From the NCBI GenBank assembly GCA_019634835.1, contig JAHCAO010000009.1, positions 1-64,000 of the forward strand: a stretch of 64,000 bases of DNA, written 5' to 3'. The position numbers and the translations under genes are program-made. Below are positions 28,261-36,221 of the stretch, piece by piece (within the stretch, counting starts at the first letter, position 1; every line of letters begins with the position of its first letter). The notes under the pieces were generated by a model, which was given only the letters and a program-made list of their open reading frames with translations, did no database searches and was not told where the DNA came from. This DNA is from Gammaproteobacteria bacterium. Its GTDB lineage: Bacteria; Pseudomonadota; Gammaproteobacteria; DSM-16500.

Positions 28261-28816
28261 GAGGTTTTACCTCTTCAAAAGATTTAACCTGTAGAAGCCC
28301 CAAATGGTAAGTAAATCTCATTTCATAGGTGAGATGCTTAATGGGTAGTTGTGTTTCACCAACTGTGTATTGAACATCGCCAGAAATTTTTGCAATAAAT
28401 TTAGATGAATCTACTTGTAGGTCAGTTAACTGAAAACTCATTGTCATATGTTCTTTTTTAAGGCGAACTTCTTGTGAAATAAGATCAGTTTTAAATTTAT
28501 CGTAATAGCGTGAATCCACATATCGAAGAAATAATTGATGTTTCATCGCTGCATTGCTTGGAGTGATATTTAACAATAGATCACTTAAAAACAGATTCAT
28601 TCCTGATAAATATTCTGCTGAAACCTCTTTAGCTGAAATCCAAAATGGTTTATCAACTACAGGTGGTATAAAATGTATCTTTTCATTATTACTCACTGTA
28701 TTGATGTAAATTCCGAAAAGAATATTCACAGCAATGGAGCCCATAGCAATCATCAAATAACTATTACGTTTTTCAGTCAGATGTTTAATTCTTGCTTTCT
28801 GTAATATTCTTTTCAT
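28253..28816 (-). CDS. traE: TraE: VirB5/B8-like transfer protein
   Basis: A 187-residue protein with one membrane segment (about 21-40) and a periplasmic domain with the TraE signature (DKPFWISAKEVSAEYLSGMNLFLSDLLLNITPSNA). Required for pilus assembly. Gene spacing to traL is four bases. Confidence 0.93.
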   Translation of the reverse strand: MKRILQKARIKHLTEKRNSYLMIAMGSIAVNILFGIYINTVSNNEKIHFIPPVVDKPFWISAKEVSAEYLSGMNLFLSDLLLNITPSNAAMKHQLFLRYVDSRYYDKFKTDLISQEVRLKKEHMTMSFQLTDLQVDSSKFIAKISGDVQYTVGETQLPIKHLTYEMRFTYHLGLLQVKSFEEVKPHV

Positions 28817-28820
28817 GGCA

Positions 28821-29111
28821 TCAACCTAATATTTCACGCATGTGTGATGGTGGCGTTGAACGGAAATTAATGAATTTTGGGAAATACCAATATGCCATGT
28901 GATATATGAAATAATGTCCTTCTTGTCCCTTTAGCTTCTTGATTAAGGCTACAGAACAAGCGCCTATTACTAGCCCATATAAAGGAGAATTAAATATCAG
29001 TAACGCTAGAAGAAATGCACCAACTAGAGCGATGACTTCATCTATAGTGAAATAGGCTATTTTATAAGATTCATCTAAATATCGGGGCATATAGGTTTTA
29101 TCTATTTGCAT
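28821..29111 (-). CDS. traL: TraL: inner-membrane pilus assembly protein (VirB3-like)
   Basis: A 96-residue protein with the TraL N-terminus (MPRYLDESYKIAYFTIDE) followed by a hydrophobic region of two membrane segments and a short C-terminal tail. Its start codon abuts the traA stop. Confidence 0.93.
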   Translation of the reverse strand: MQIDKTYMPRYLDESYKIAYFTIDEVIALVGAFLLALLIFNSPLYGLVIGACSVALIKKLKGQEGHYFIYHMAYWYFPKFINFRSTPPSHMREILG

Positions 29112-29416
29112 TAGATAATTCCCCCGATTTTAAGGATGATGTTTGCACCTACAGCTAAAATGATGACACCAAAAAATGCTTTCACTGTACGCTGACTAAC
29201 CCAGGCTAAACACGCTACGACAAATTCAGCGATATACAGATACTTTTTCCCCGTTCCATTAATCATATCGATTAGATTTGTTTCAGTGCCTTTTAGAAGG
29301 TCTTCTGCAAAGACATGCATACAAGTGAACATCAACGATATAAACAAAACTGAACGCGCAACAGATTTCATATTTATTTTCTTACTTTTGTACTTACTGA
29401 TTAACAAACTACTCAT
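29111..29416 (-). CDS. traA: TraA: conjugative pilin precursor
   Basis: A 101-residue propilin: a long leader with a hydrophobic signal ending VFAED, then a mature part of about 65 residues with two hydrophobic helices (YLYIAEFVVACLAW and KAFFGVIILAVGANIIL) as in F-type pilins. A strong AAAGGAG seven bases before the ATG fixes the start. No traX/traQ is seen nearby, so how the subunit is processed is open. Confidence 0.88.
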   Translation of the reverse strand: MSSLLISKYKSKKINMKSVARSVLFISLMFTCMHVFAEDLLKGTETNLIDMINGTGKKYLYIAEFVVACLAWVSQRTVKAFFGVIILAVGANIILKIGGII

Positions 29417-29417
29417 G

Positions 29418-29753
29418 TCATTCTCCTTTGAAATTAAAATGATTAGTCATTTTGGATTTATTTACTTCAAGAAAATTTATCTGTTTCCCAATGTTTGCTT
29501 TGTATGGACAGGGGTTCATTTGACCACATGTGTAATAAGCCGAAGGTTTATGGATATTTCCAAATATTTGATGAAATGCTCTGTGTGGCGGTGAAGATAA
29601 ATTTAATGCTACATCTTGAATCATCTCAGATGAATTTTGTTTACAACAACCAGAAATTGCGCATATCAAAAGGCATAGGCTAAGTACTTTTGATTTATCA
29701 TAAAAAAAGATATTCCCATTTTGTTGTTGCCAACTACAGGTTTTATAATACAT
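29418..29753 (-). CDS. Probable small lipoprotein ahead of traA
   Basis: A 111-residue product if read from the ATG at 29753. It has a hydrophobic stretch followed by a lipobox-like LLICAISGC, then a polar cysteine-containing domain (YYTCGQMNPCPY). Its last codons contain the Shine-Dalgarno of traA, which supports translation of the 3' part. The start is uncertain: no good ribosome site is seen, and the frame open further upstream (to 29891) runs through the iterons. Family not recognised. Confidence 0.45.
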   Translation of the reverse strand: MYYKTCSWQQQNGNIFFYDKSKVLSLCLLICAISGCCKQNSSEMIQDVALNLSSPPHRAFHQIFGNIHKPSAYYTCGQMNPCPYKANIGKQINFLEVNKSKMTNHFNFKGE

Positions 29754-29777
29754 GTGAATATAGGTATATATAGAGAA

Positions 29778-29884
29778 CAAGAGTGTTTCAGCGTAAAGGC
29801 AAGAGCGTTTCAGCGTAAAATCTGTCAATAAGCAAGAGTGTTTCAGCGTGAATAACTTTTGTATCCACAGTTTTTTGGGGATAA
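29778..29884. repeat. oriV candidate: three phased iterons and DnaA-box-like sites
   Basis: Three direct repeats of GAGYGTTTCAGCGTRAA (with a leading CAA) lie at 29778-29797, 29800-29819 and 29833-29852. Start-to-start distances are 22 and 33 bases, whole helical turns. Three sequences one mismatch from the DnaA box TTATNCACA follow: TTATTCACG (reverse of 29847-29855), GTATCCACA (29861-29869) and TTATCCCCA (reverse of 29876-29884). An AT-rich stretch lies on the traA side. The array sits just downstream of repA, a common oriV position. Confidence 0.8.
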
Positions 29885-29887
29885 CTT

Positions 29888-30784
29888 TCATGCCAAATCA
29901 CCTCTGTTTTTTTTGCTTAGAATATGCGTCCTGCTCTTTTTGAGAACGATTCCCTCATCCTGTATTTCGATATTTGCCTCCTTGTACATGACAGTGACAA
30001 TACGGAGCGATCTTAAAAATTCTCGTTTAAAATCTCTCAATCCTTGTGCATTATTTGCGTAGTTCGAACCAAACTGATTGCTCAAAAGATTCCAGGGTAT
30101 AAGCGTTGATTTTTTAAGGTATGAAAAGCGATATGTCAGCCAACCATAAATATCCATTTGAAGCGGTGAACGTCGCAATGCCTGGAACATACGCAGGTCA
30201 ATGGGCACTGGACGATTAATAAGTTCGTCGAAGAAGTCCTTTGCTAAAATAATGGTTGATTGTTTCGATATTTCGCCATTTTCATGTTGAATGGGACTCC
30301 ACCATAGCTCAAAAGAACGGGTAATCATAAACTGATCAGTCTTGCACACGCCTTGCTTTCTATTTTCATAAATGCAAGAAACTTGCGTCGAGAACAATTT
30401 AAGCATTTGTTCACGCAGCCGCGTGGCATCACCTCTTGTGCCCCCACTTTGCGATAACTTCAATGTAGAAAGGAACGCTGAAAAACTCTTGCCCAGTTCC
30501 AGAACTGGCGATTTCTTTACTTTCGCTTCACGTGTCATCCACGCCAATAATATGCGTGGGTAAGAGCCATATGGCAGCCCAAATTTAGGATTGCCAATCA
30601 TGGTTAGCGTAAAATCACCATTTACACGTTGAAATACATTACCGTCCGGTTTGCTATGTGGTAGCGTCGCCATCACCATGGCACGCGCCATATAAGCTAG
30701 CATGCCAGCTTCCTTAGCACTTTCTGCTTCAATGGCTAAGCATTCAGAAACAAGTTTATTGATTCTCGAAGATGACTTAATCAT
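29888..30784 (-). CDS. repA: RepA: plasmid replication initiator (RepA_C type)
   Basis: A 298-residue protein matching the RepA family of broad-range proteobacterial plasmids: VFQRVNGDFTLTMIGNPKFGLPYGSYPRILLAW in the N-terminal half, FSAFLSTLKLSQSGGTRGDATRLREQM in the middle and PVPIDLRMFQALRRSPLQMDIYGWLTYR near residue 200 (winged-helix DNA-binding part). It binds iterons to open the origin. The iterons lie immediately after its stop codon. Confidence 0.9.
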   Translation of the reverse strand: MIKSSSRINKLVSECLAIEAESAKEAGMLAYMARAMVMATLPHSKPDGNVFQRVNGDFTLTMIGNPKFGLPYGSYPRILLAWMTREAKVKKSPVLELGKSFSAFLSTLKLSQSGGTRGDATRLREQMLKLFSTQVSCIYENRKQGVCKTDQFMITRSFELWWSPIQHENGEISKQSTIILAKDFFDELINRPVPIDLRMFQALRRSPLQMDIYGWLTYRFSYLKKSTLIPWNLLSNQFGSNYANNAQGLRDFKREFLRSLRIVTVMYKEANIEIQDEGIVLKKSRTHILSKKNRGDLA

Positions 30785-30916
30785 TATTCCCTGCTCTACT
30801 TTATCTATGAATACAAATCATGATAAATTTAATCATTGATGACCCATATTTAATATTATAAAATTAATATGATATTTTATGGTTGTTTTTGTATGTATTA
30901 ATCGTGCACAGGTGGG

Positions 30917-32290
30917 ATGATGCTTACATTCAATGATGAAAGAACTGGATTAGTAAAAACAAATTGGGACAGCGTAAGAAACCGTGTACATAAGGTTGCC
31001 CCTGAGTTTGCAAAGTTAATTGATAAACTTTCTCCTGATAAGAGCTTTAACTTATATTTAGCTTATTTCCCTTACGGTGAATTGATTGGAGATACTGTTA
31101 GTCCTTTTCTTCCTATGGTAGATGGAGGTAATTATCGTTTATCAGATCCCAATGCTCCTAAAGATGTTATAAAAAATTTAGGTTATGGACAGAATAGCTC
31201 TCCATTAGGCATGTTATTAGAAAAATCGCTAGAATATTATATTGACCTTAAAAAGTTAGATATTTCCATCCCATGGCAAGTCTATTCGCCAGGTTCTTTT
31301 TATCCATTAGCCAGATTTCTTACAAATAAATCCGGAAGAATCTATAGTCCAAATGGTTTATTAACAGTGGTATCAGGAACACGTTCCGCATTTATGCTGC
31401 CTAAAATTGGCAGCAGCCCAAACCATTTAATGCTAAGAAGGCACTATAATAATGTTCGACCCAAACCGCCCAAAGACCTTTCTGAGCATTGGCAAGTCTT
31501 TAAAGATATAGTAAATAGTAATCATAGTAAAAATGATTGGCGCTCTTGTGTTCTATATTTCTCCCAGAAATGGGTTGATAAAATCCATCATGACAATGAG
31601 TGGGCACCTGTTAAAAATTTCTTTCTGGAATTAGCGAGCCATAAATTTGAGTATGAAAAAAATCAGATTTATTACAACATTGCGTATTCTTTAATTCAAT
31701 ATTCAAACAATCTTAAACCTAACCCATATCTTATAGATACTGCCTGTCATTTATTCGCTATTGGAGCAGGCGCAGTTCCAGGTTACTCCCCAGCAATTGA
31801 CGATCATTCGCTTCCTTTAGATTTATTGCAAAACGCCTTTGTTGAGAGCTATGGTTTAAAAAAGTATATCCCTACAATCATGCAGCCTCACCATTTCAAT
31901 TTTGAAGATATTCTCACTAAACCAATTTATTATTCCTTAAATCATCCAAGTACTTTGTCTTTTTCTCCTAAATCAAGGAAGGATTCAAGTACATTATTTG
32001 AAATGGATGAACTCATGCATATTGTCAATATTTTTCAAAAGGAATTATCTCACGATAACAATATATTATCTGATACAGTGATTTCTCAAATCGCGAAAAA
32101 TGTAGACTTTAATTTTTTTCATAACAGAACCTCAACTCACGATAATATTCTGGATTCTGAAACTATTATTAATTTTGATCCGCGCTTCTCACAAAAGAAT
32201 ACTAAATGTTCTGCACCTGAATCCATATTCTCAAGCGATGCGCCATTTTTACGGGGATGTATTGGGATAAAAGTAATATCAAAAAAATAA
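30917..32290 (+). CDS. Unrecognised 457-residue protein
   Basis: A soluble 457-residue protein that I cannot place in a family. It has no signal peptide or membrane segment. Visible segments include FNLYLAYFPYGELIGDTVSPFLP, IPWQVYSPGSFYPLARFL and SPNHLMLRRHYNNV. AGGTGGG directly precedes two in-frame ATGs (30917, 30920). It is transcribed towards the borosin operon and its stop is two bases from the methyltransferase stop, so the genes are convergent and no shared function is implied. Confidence 0.75.
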   Translation: MMLTFNDERTGLVKTNWDSVRNRVHKVAPEFAKLIDKLSPDKSFNLYLAYFPYGELIGDTVSPFLPMVDGGNYRLSDPNAPKDVIKNLGYGQNSSPLGMLLEKSLEYYIDLKKLDISIPWQVYSPGSFYPLARFLTNKSGRIYSPNGLLTVVSGTRSAFMLPKIGSSPNHLMLRRHYNNVRPKPPKDLSEHWQVFKDIVNSNHSKNDWRSCVLYFSQKWVDKIHHDNEWAPVKNFFLELASHKFEYEKNQIYYNIAYSLIQYSNNLKPNPYLIDTACHLFAIGAGAVPGYSPAIDDHSLPLDLLQNAFVESYGLKKYIPTIMQPHHFNFEDILTKPIYYSLNHPSTLSFSPKSRKDSSTLFEMDELMHIVNIFQKELSHDNNILSDTVISQIAKNVDFNFFHNRTSTHDNILDSETIINFDPRFSQKNTKCSAPESIFSSDAPFLRGCIGIKVISKK

Positions 32291-32292
32291 AA

Positions 32293-33084
32293 TTATGAAT
32301 TAATATTGTTTAGCTTATTAACATAAAATTCATTTGGTTCTTTTACTTTGTTAGGTGGGATATATAAAGTCGTTAGTGAAGATACCGGAGATTGAGGTAA
32401 ATCAGCTAACACAACTTCTTCTATGCTGGGCTTGCATGAAGGGTATTGGGCAGCTTCATATAAAAATACTGGGTGTTGCTCGGAATATTTTTTTAATAAA
32501 TGTTCTGTAAGTATTTCAAGACCATTTTTTGGATCCTGCTCTTGATAATTGGTTTTTATTCCAATCATACCAGCCTGCCATAAAATTAAATGACAGCTTG
32601 TATCGTACTCCCTATCATAGATTAAAAAATCCGTAGCCTCATACGATTGACAGCCACATGAACTAGGATCAATCAACAAATCAGCAAGCATACAATCTTC
32701 GGATGATATGCCAGGCAATACGTATGTATTATGCCCGTTCTTGGTAGCTAAATTGACGGAATAGATACTCGGTTCAGCTAAAAATGTTGGATGTCCATAC
32801 ATCACTAAACATAGAACTTTGGTTTTTTCTAATGCCTTAAGAACATATTCTGAGATTAAAAGATAATTTTGGTTTCTTGGAAGATTGGTATCGTAAAGAA
32901 AATCTAAGGATTCGCTATTCGGGTTTGCAGTCTCAATCCATTCTTTCATAGCCGGTTCATTTACTAAGTAAAGAACATAATCGGCTTTCTCAATACTTAC
33001 TTTTGCCTCAGTAGTAAGATGAGATAGAAATTTAATTCCTGCTCCCACCACTATCAGAGTATTTTTCATTACAAACGCATTCAT
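32293..33084 (-). CDS. Split-borosin alpha-N-methyltransferase
   Basis: A 263-residue stand-alone tetrapyrrole-methylase-fold SAM enzyme. Compared from memory with Shewanella SonM and fungal OphMA it keeps the glycine loop VVGAG (12-16), R70, Y74 and Y96 with the same spacing as the OphMA catalytic R72/Y76/Y98, the YGHPTF motif (96-101), PGISSEDCMLADLLIDP (124-140), LILWQ (166-170) and the C-terminal LYIPP clamp region. Borosin enzymes methylate backbone amides of a precursor. OphMA is fused to its peptide; here the peptide is a separate 59-residue gene ending immediately before this ATG (TAAATG). A start at M6 (33069) is also possible. It could be another tetrapyrrole-type methylase, but the motif set and neighbour make borosin the best reading. 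Confidence 0.85.
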   Translation of the reverse strand: MNAFVMKNTLIVVGAGIKFLSHLTTEAKVSIEKADYVLYLVNEPAMKEWIETANPNSESLDFLYDTNLPRNQNYLLISEYVLKALEKTKVLCLVMYGHPTFLAEPSIYSVNLATKNGHNTYVLPGISSEDCMLADLLIDPSSCGCQSYEATDFLIYDREYDTSCHLILWQAGMIGIKTNYQEQDPKNGLEILTEHLLKKYSEQHPVFLYEAAQYPSCKPSIEEVVLADLPQSPVSSLTTLYIPPNKVKEPNEFYVNKLNNINS

Positions 33085-33264
33085 TTAATAAGTGGTTACT
33101 CTTGTCATATCAGCGTTCAATTTGTCATTAGATAAAAATTCTTTTATTTTATTGCCATCACCATTAGAGAGCGCCTCTTGTACTGAGCTTGGTAAATTAT
33201 CTATTTTCTTTTGTTCGCATGGAAGTGAGTTGGCTATTTCTTGTAACGAATTAATGATGTTCAT
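33085..33264 (-). CDS. Split-borosin precursor peptide (59 aa)
   Basis: A 59-residue gene translated by hand. It has the strongest ribosome site of the operon, GGAGG seven bases before its ATG. The ATG overlaps the transporter stop (ATGA), and its TAA abuts the methyltransferase ATG. The protein has helices around residues 5-20 and then LPSSVQEALSNGDGNKIKEFL, which matches by eye the borosin-binding domain of SonA (LTDEQINAVMTGDMEKLKTL). The last residues, NADMTRVTTY, are the candidate core: threonine, valine and tyrosine residues whose backbone amides could be methylated. There is almost no follower after them. Function inferred from position and this resemblance. Confidence 0.75.
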   Translation of the reverse strand: MNIINSLQEIANSLPCEQKKIDNLPSSVQEALSNGDGNKIKEFLSNDKLNADMTRVTTY

Positions 33265-34742
33265 ATTTTAACCTCCGATTTGCTTTTGCCAGAACCTAAT
33301 TTAAAATTATTTCGTACAATAACCAATTGATTATATATGAAAATACTTAGGGTAAGAATAAATAGTCCTGTGCATATAATAGTTATATTTTGCTGTATAT
33401 TTACTAGATTTTGATCAATAAGTCCATTTTTATTGATATAGGGTAGCAGTAAAGTATTAGAGATCGATGTTGCCAGTAAGGCTCCAATACCAATATTCAT
33501 GCTCCAATAACCCGTCATCATTGCTCGCATCGATGAGGGAATTAATTCTCCAATTAACGAGTCACCAATTGGGCTAACAAAAATTTCTCCTATTGCGAGC
33601 ATTACTAGACACCCTAACATAGACCAGGCGGGAATTTTTAAATTTGAAATTTGTGAAAAACCACCTAATAAAATCAAAAGAGCAAATATGCAGAATGTAA
33701 AAGCTAATACAAAATAGCTGATATTATTCATCCCACTTTTTGTCTTGGATTTACTTTTATTCATTAGTATTGCTAAAACAGGAGCTATCATTAATATTAT
33801 GATGGCATCTGCATTCATAAACCATTGTGGGGCTAATGTTATACCGACAATATTTCTTTCAACATCATGATCGATTAATTGCATAAATGCGATTGGTGTC
33901 AGCATATACAGTGACCAAAAGAGTATAGTCAATGTCGAATAACTTATAAATTTAAGGTATTTAATTCTCTCATCGATGTTAATTTTACTGTATCCATAAC
34001 AAACAAGACATAACATTCCTGATATTGTTATCCATGTTATATATTTCTCTGTCACTGCTGCGAATTTAAGCAGAAAATTAATAAGTAATACAACTAATGT
34101 AAGTAATAACGATGTACTCAGTAACTGATTTATATTAGATTTTTTATACTTGATACTTTGATTATCGGTAATGAAAAGTAACGTCAGGCCTATTGATATG
34201 GCAAGAAGCACTCCCATAAACATGAATAGATTAGTGTAGCTATTATGGTTGGTAGAGTAACCAGATATAAAATAGCCCATTAAAAACCCAGCATTCATGC
34301 CTGCGTAACTCCACATAAACGCTGCTCTTCTTTCCTTTACTTGACTCTCGTCAAAAAGGTCCGTTATGAACATTTTCAAGCAAACGTTTGTGACTAAACT
34401 ACTCATCAAAAACAGAGATAACCCAAGATAAAGATTATTTCCAAATGCTAATATCGAACATCCTGCCAAACTTAATAATGTTCCTAAACAATATAATTTT
34501 TTACACGAAATTAGAGTATTTGCTATTGAACCGCCAATGAACGGTAAAAAATAATTCAGTGATAAAAACAATCCTGTTATTAGGGTTGCTGAATATTCAG
34601 AATGAATCTCTTTTTGAGTCAAATATAAAGATAGCCCTGAAAAGAAAACAGCAAATGCAGCTGATGAGCTTATTTCAATAAAGAAAATTGCTATAATTTG
34701 ACCAATAATACTATTTTTAGTACTACTTATATATTTGCTCAT
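33261..34742 (-). CDS. POT/MFS-type peptide transporter of the borosin operon
   Basis: A hydrophobic protein of about 493 residues with around 12-14 membrane segments. The segment AIGEIFVSPIGDSLIGELIPSSMRAMMTGYW matches the conserved late helix of proton-dependent oligopeptide (POT/DtpT-like) transporters; the family ExxER motif of helix 1 is degenerate (FFIEISSSAAF). The start at 34742 is preferred because the longer frame (to 34811) begins inside an iteron. AAAGGA lies 12 bases upstream, so initiation is not certain. Its stop overlaps the peptide start, so the peptide is translationally coupled to a transporter; it may export or import the peptide or its products. Only 124 bases separate it from the rep stop, so readthrough from rep is possible. 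Confidence 0.8.
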   Translation of the reverse strand: MSKYISSTKNSIIGQIIAIFFIEISSSAAFAVFFSGLSLYLTQKEIHSEYSATLITGLFLSLNYFLPFIGGSIANTLISCKKLYCLGTLLSLAGCSILAFGNNLYLGLSLFLMSSLVTNVCLKMFITDLFDESQVKERRAAFMWSYAGMNAGFLMGYFISGYSTNHNSYTNLFMFMGVLLAISIGLTLLFITDNQSIKYKKSNINQLLSTSLLLTLVVLLINFLLKFAAVTEKYITWITISGMLCLVCYGYSKINIDERIKYLKFISYSTLTILFWSLYMLTPIAFMQLIDHDVERNIVGITLAPQWFMNADAIIILMIAPVLAILMNKSKSKTKSGMNNISYFVLAFTFCIFALLILLGGFSQISNLKIPAWSMLGCLVMLAIGEIFVSPIGDSLIGELIPSSMRAMMTGYWSMNIGIGALLATSISNTLLLPYINKNGLIDQNLVNIQQNITIICTGLFILTLSIFIYNQLVIVRNNFKLGSGKSKSEVKI

Positions 34743-34802
34743 ATAAGAACCATATCCTTTCAAACTTTCGGTGTAACCGACTAGAAAATAAAATATTCTC
34801 AT

Positions 34803-34853
34803 ATCCCGCAAACGTCCGAGATATTAAGTGGAAATTTCTATCCTGTAAACGTC
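34803..34853. repeat. Two iterons downstream of the Rep_3 gene
   Basis: The minus strand carries GACGTTTGCGGGAT (34816-34803, identical to a copy at 38771) and GACGTTTACAGGAT (34853-34840, one mismatch from the copy at 38792). They belong to the same family as the six-copy array at 38674-38805, on the opposite strand and at the other side of rep-parB-parA. Confidence 0.8.
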
Positions 34854-34866
34854 CGTTTTTGACAGA

Positions 34867-36141
34867 TTAGTTATATTCATATAAATACTCATCAAAACTT
34901 AAAATGTTTAGCTTGTTGCTTGCTTCCGTGTTTTTAATAAACATATTGAAAATAGCTTTAACAGCTGCATGAGCTAATCCATGCTTTTTATACTTAGTCA
35001 ATGCATATGAATCACACACTTGCTCAAATTCACTAAGCAGTCGATTTTTTTCATCGTCCGCCAAAGATGAAACATAGTTTTCTATCAGATCACTCACATA
35101 CTTGTTATATTTATTTTTCTGCTTTTCTTGAACTAACTTTTCCTGCTTTTCACTTTCCAAACGAGTATCACGTAATTCTGTTATAACTGCTTTGCTTGAT
35201 CTACTCTTTTTATAATCTCTTTTTAGAGCGTCAACAAAATAAGCAGCAAGATCACGAATTTTCCCACTTTTAAAATTCTCTGAATTTTTAATTAGATCAA
35301 TCTTTCCTTGAATATAGTCATGTTCATATTTTGCTAAAACATCTTTAACAGATTCGGGTGACAATCCAAATATTTCTGTTAATATTTTAATCAGTTCAAG
35401 ATCATTTGCTTCGTTAAAATGTTCTACATGAAACGTTGCGCTTTGTTTTGTAGACAACTTGAACCTAATACTTGTGACTTTCTTGTTTACACGCTGCATC
35501 TCAGGGGAAACATTCAAATGCGAATACAGGTTAACTTCTCTTAATGCAATATCCAAAACTCGTTTTTTAAAATCACAAAATTCAGGATAGCGTCCATCGG
35601 GAATACCCATTAGTTTCCTAAAAATCGCTAATGACAACCATCCAGTTGTAGATAGCCCTTGAAATCGAATGCAATTTTCATAAAGTGCCAGACCATATGC
35701 AGATTTGAATTTCGTCATTAAATTCATATCAATCTTGCCGTACATTTCAGGATGGTAAAGCAACTCTCTCATAACTGAACTAAACTCATAAGTGCAAATC
35801 CCTTTCTCTATTTTTGCAGATGCAATAATAGAGCTTGCTCTCCACTTAGATGAATCGCTATCTGTGCTATCAAGAACATTCCATTCAATTGCTGTTGTTA
35901 TAAGCCCTATCAATGAGTTCTTTAATTTTTTTTGGTCATTGCTGTCGTAGCCAATTAATTCAGCTAATAATTTAACAGAAATCTCGTACTGTGATTTTTT
36001 AGGTAAATCATGATAAGCATTGTATAGAAGGGCATTAAATACCTTACGCTGGACAAGCGATATATTGTTTGATGAATGTATCGCATTGACATGTTTTTTA
36101 ATCTCTACAACATCGCTATCTTGCTTTTTAGGTAATGCCAT
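34867..36141 (-). CDS. Rep_3-type replication initiator
   Basis: A 424-residue protein of the initiator Rep superfamily (RepB/RepE type). The first winged-helix part reads NNISLVQRKVFNALLYNA...YEISVKLLAELIGY and the second GLALYENCIRFQ...LSLAIFRKLMGIPDGRYPEFCDFKKRVLDIALREVN, the usual family signature. The C-terminal 150 residues are an extra charged helical region. AAGGA stands seven bases before the ATG, and TATTAT just downstream of an 18-bp palindrome is a likely -10, so the palindrome is a candidate autoregulation site. This is the second initiator of the window. Confidence 0.85.
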   Translation of the reverse strand: MALPKKQDSDVVEIKKHVNAIHSSNNISLVQRKVFNALLYNAYHDLPKKSQYEISVKLLAELIGYDSNDQKKLKNSLIGLITTAIEWNVLDSTDSDSSKWRASSIIASAKIEKGICTYEFSSVMRELLYHPEMYGKIDMNLMTKFKSAYGLALYENCIRFQGLSTTGWLSLAIFRKLMGIPDGRYPEFCDFKKRVLDIALREVNLYSHLNVSPEMQRVNKKVTSIRFKLSTKQSATFHVEHFNEANDLELIKILTEIFGLSPESVKDVLAKYEHDYIQGKIDLIKNSENFKSGKIRDLAAYFVDALKRDYKKSRSSKAVITELRDTRLESEKQEKLVQEKQKNKYNKYVSDLIENYVSSLADDEKNRLLSEFEQVCDSYALTKYKKHGLAHAAVKAIFNMFIKNTEASNKLNILSFDEYLYEYN

Positions 36142-36168
36142 GACAAATTCCTTGTCCCTATAATAGGT

Positions 36169-36221
36169 AATTCGGATATCCGAATTTGACTATTTATTGA
36201 CCGAATTCGGATATCCGAATT
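36169..36221. promoter_or_regulatory. Two copies of an 18-bp perfect palindrome between parB and rep
   Basis: AATTCGGATATCCGAATT is present at 36169-36186 and again at 36204-36221, with centres 35 bases apart. The first covers the -35 area of the rep promoter; the second is inside the last codons of parB. They could be the Rep operator or the parS centromere. Confidence 0.7.

Noticed and set aside
29754..29891. N-terminal extension of the lipoprotein frame
   Set aside because: It is translated iteron DNA (repeated LKxSCL-like segments) and overlaps the repA stop.
34743..34811. Longer N-terminus of the transporter
   Set aside because: The first codons lie in an iteron; the ATG at 34742 gives a normal start for the first membrane helix.
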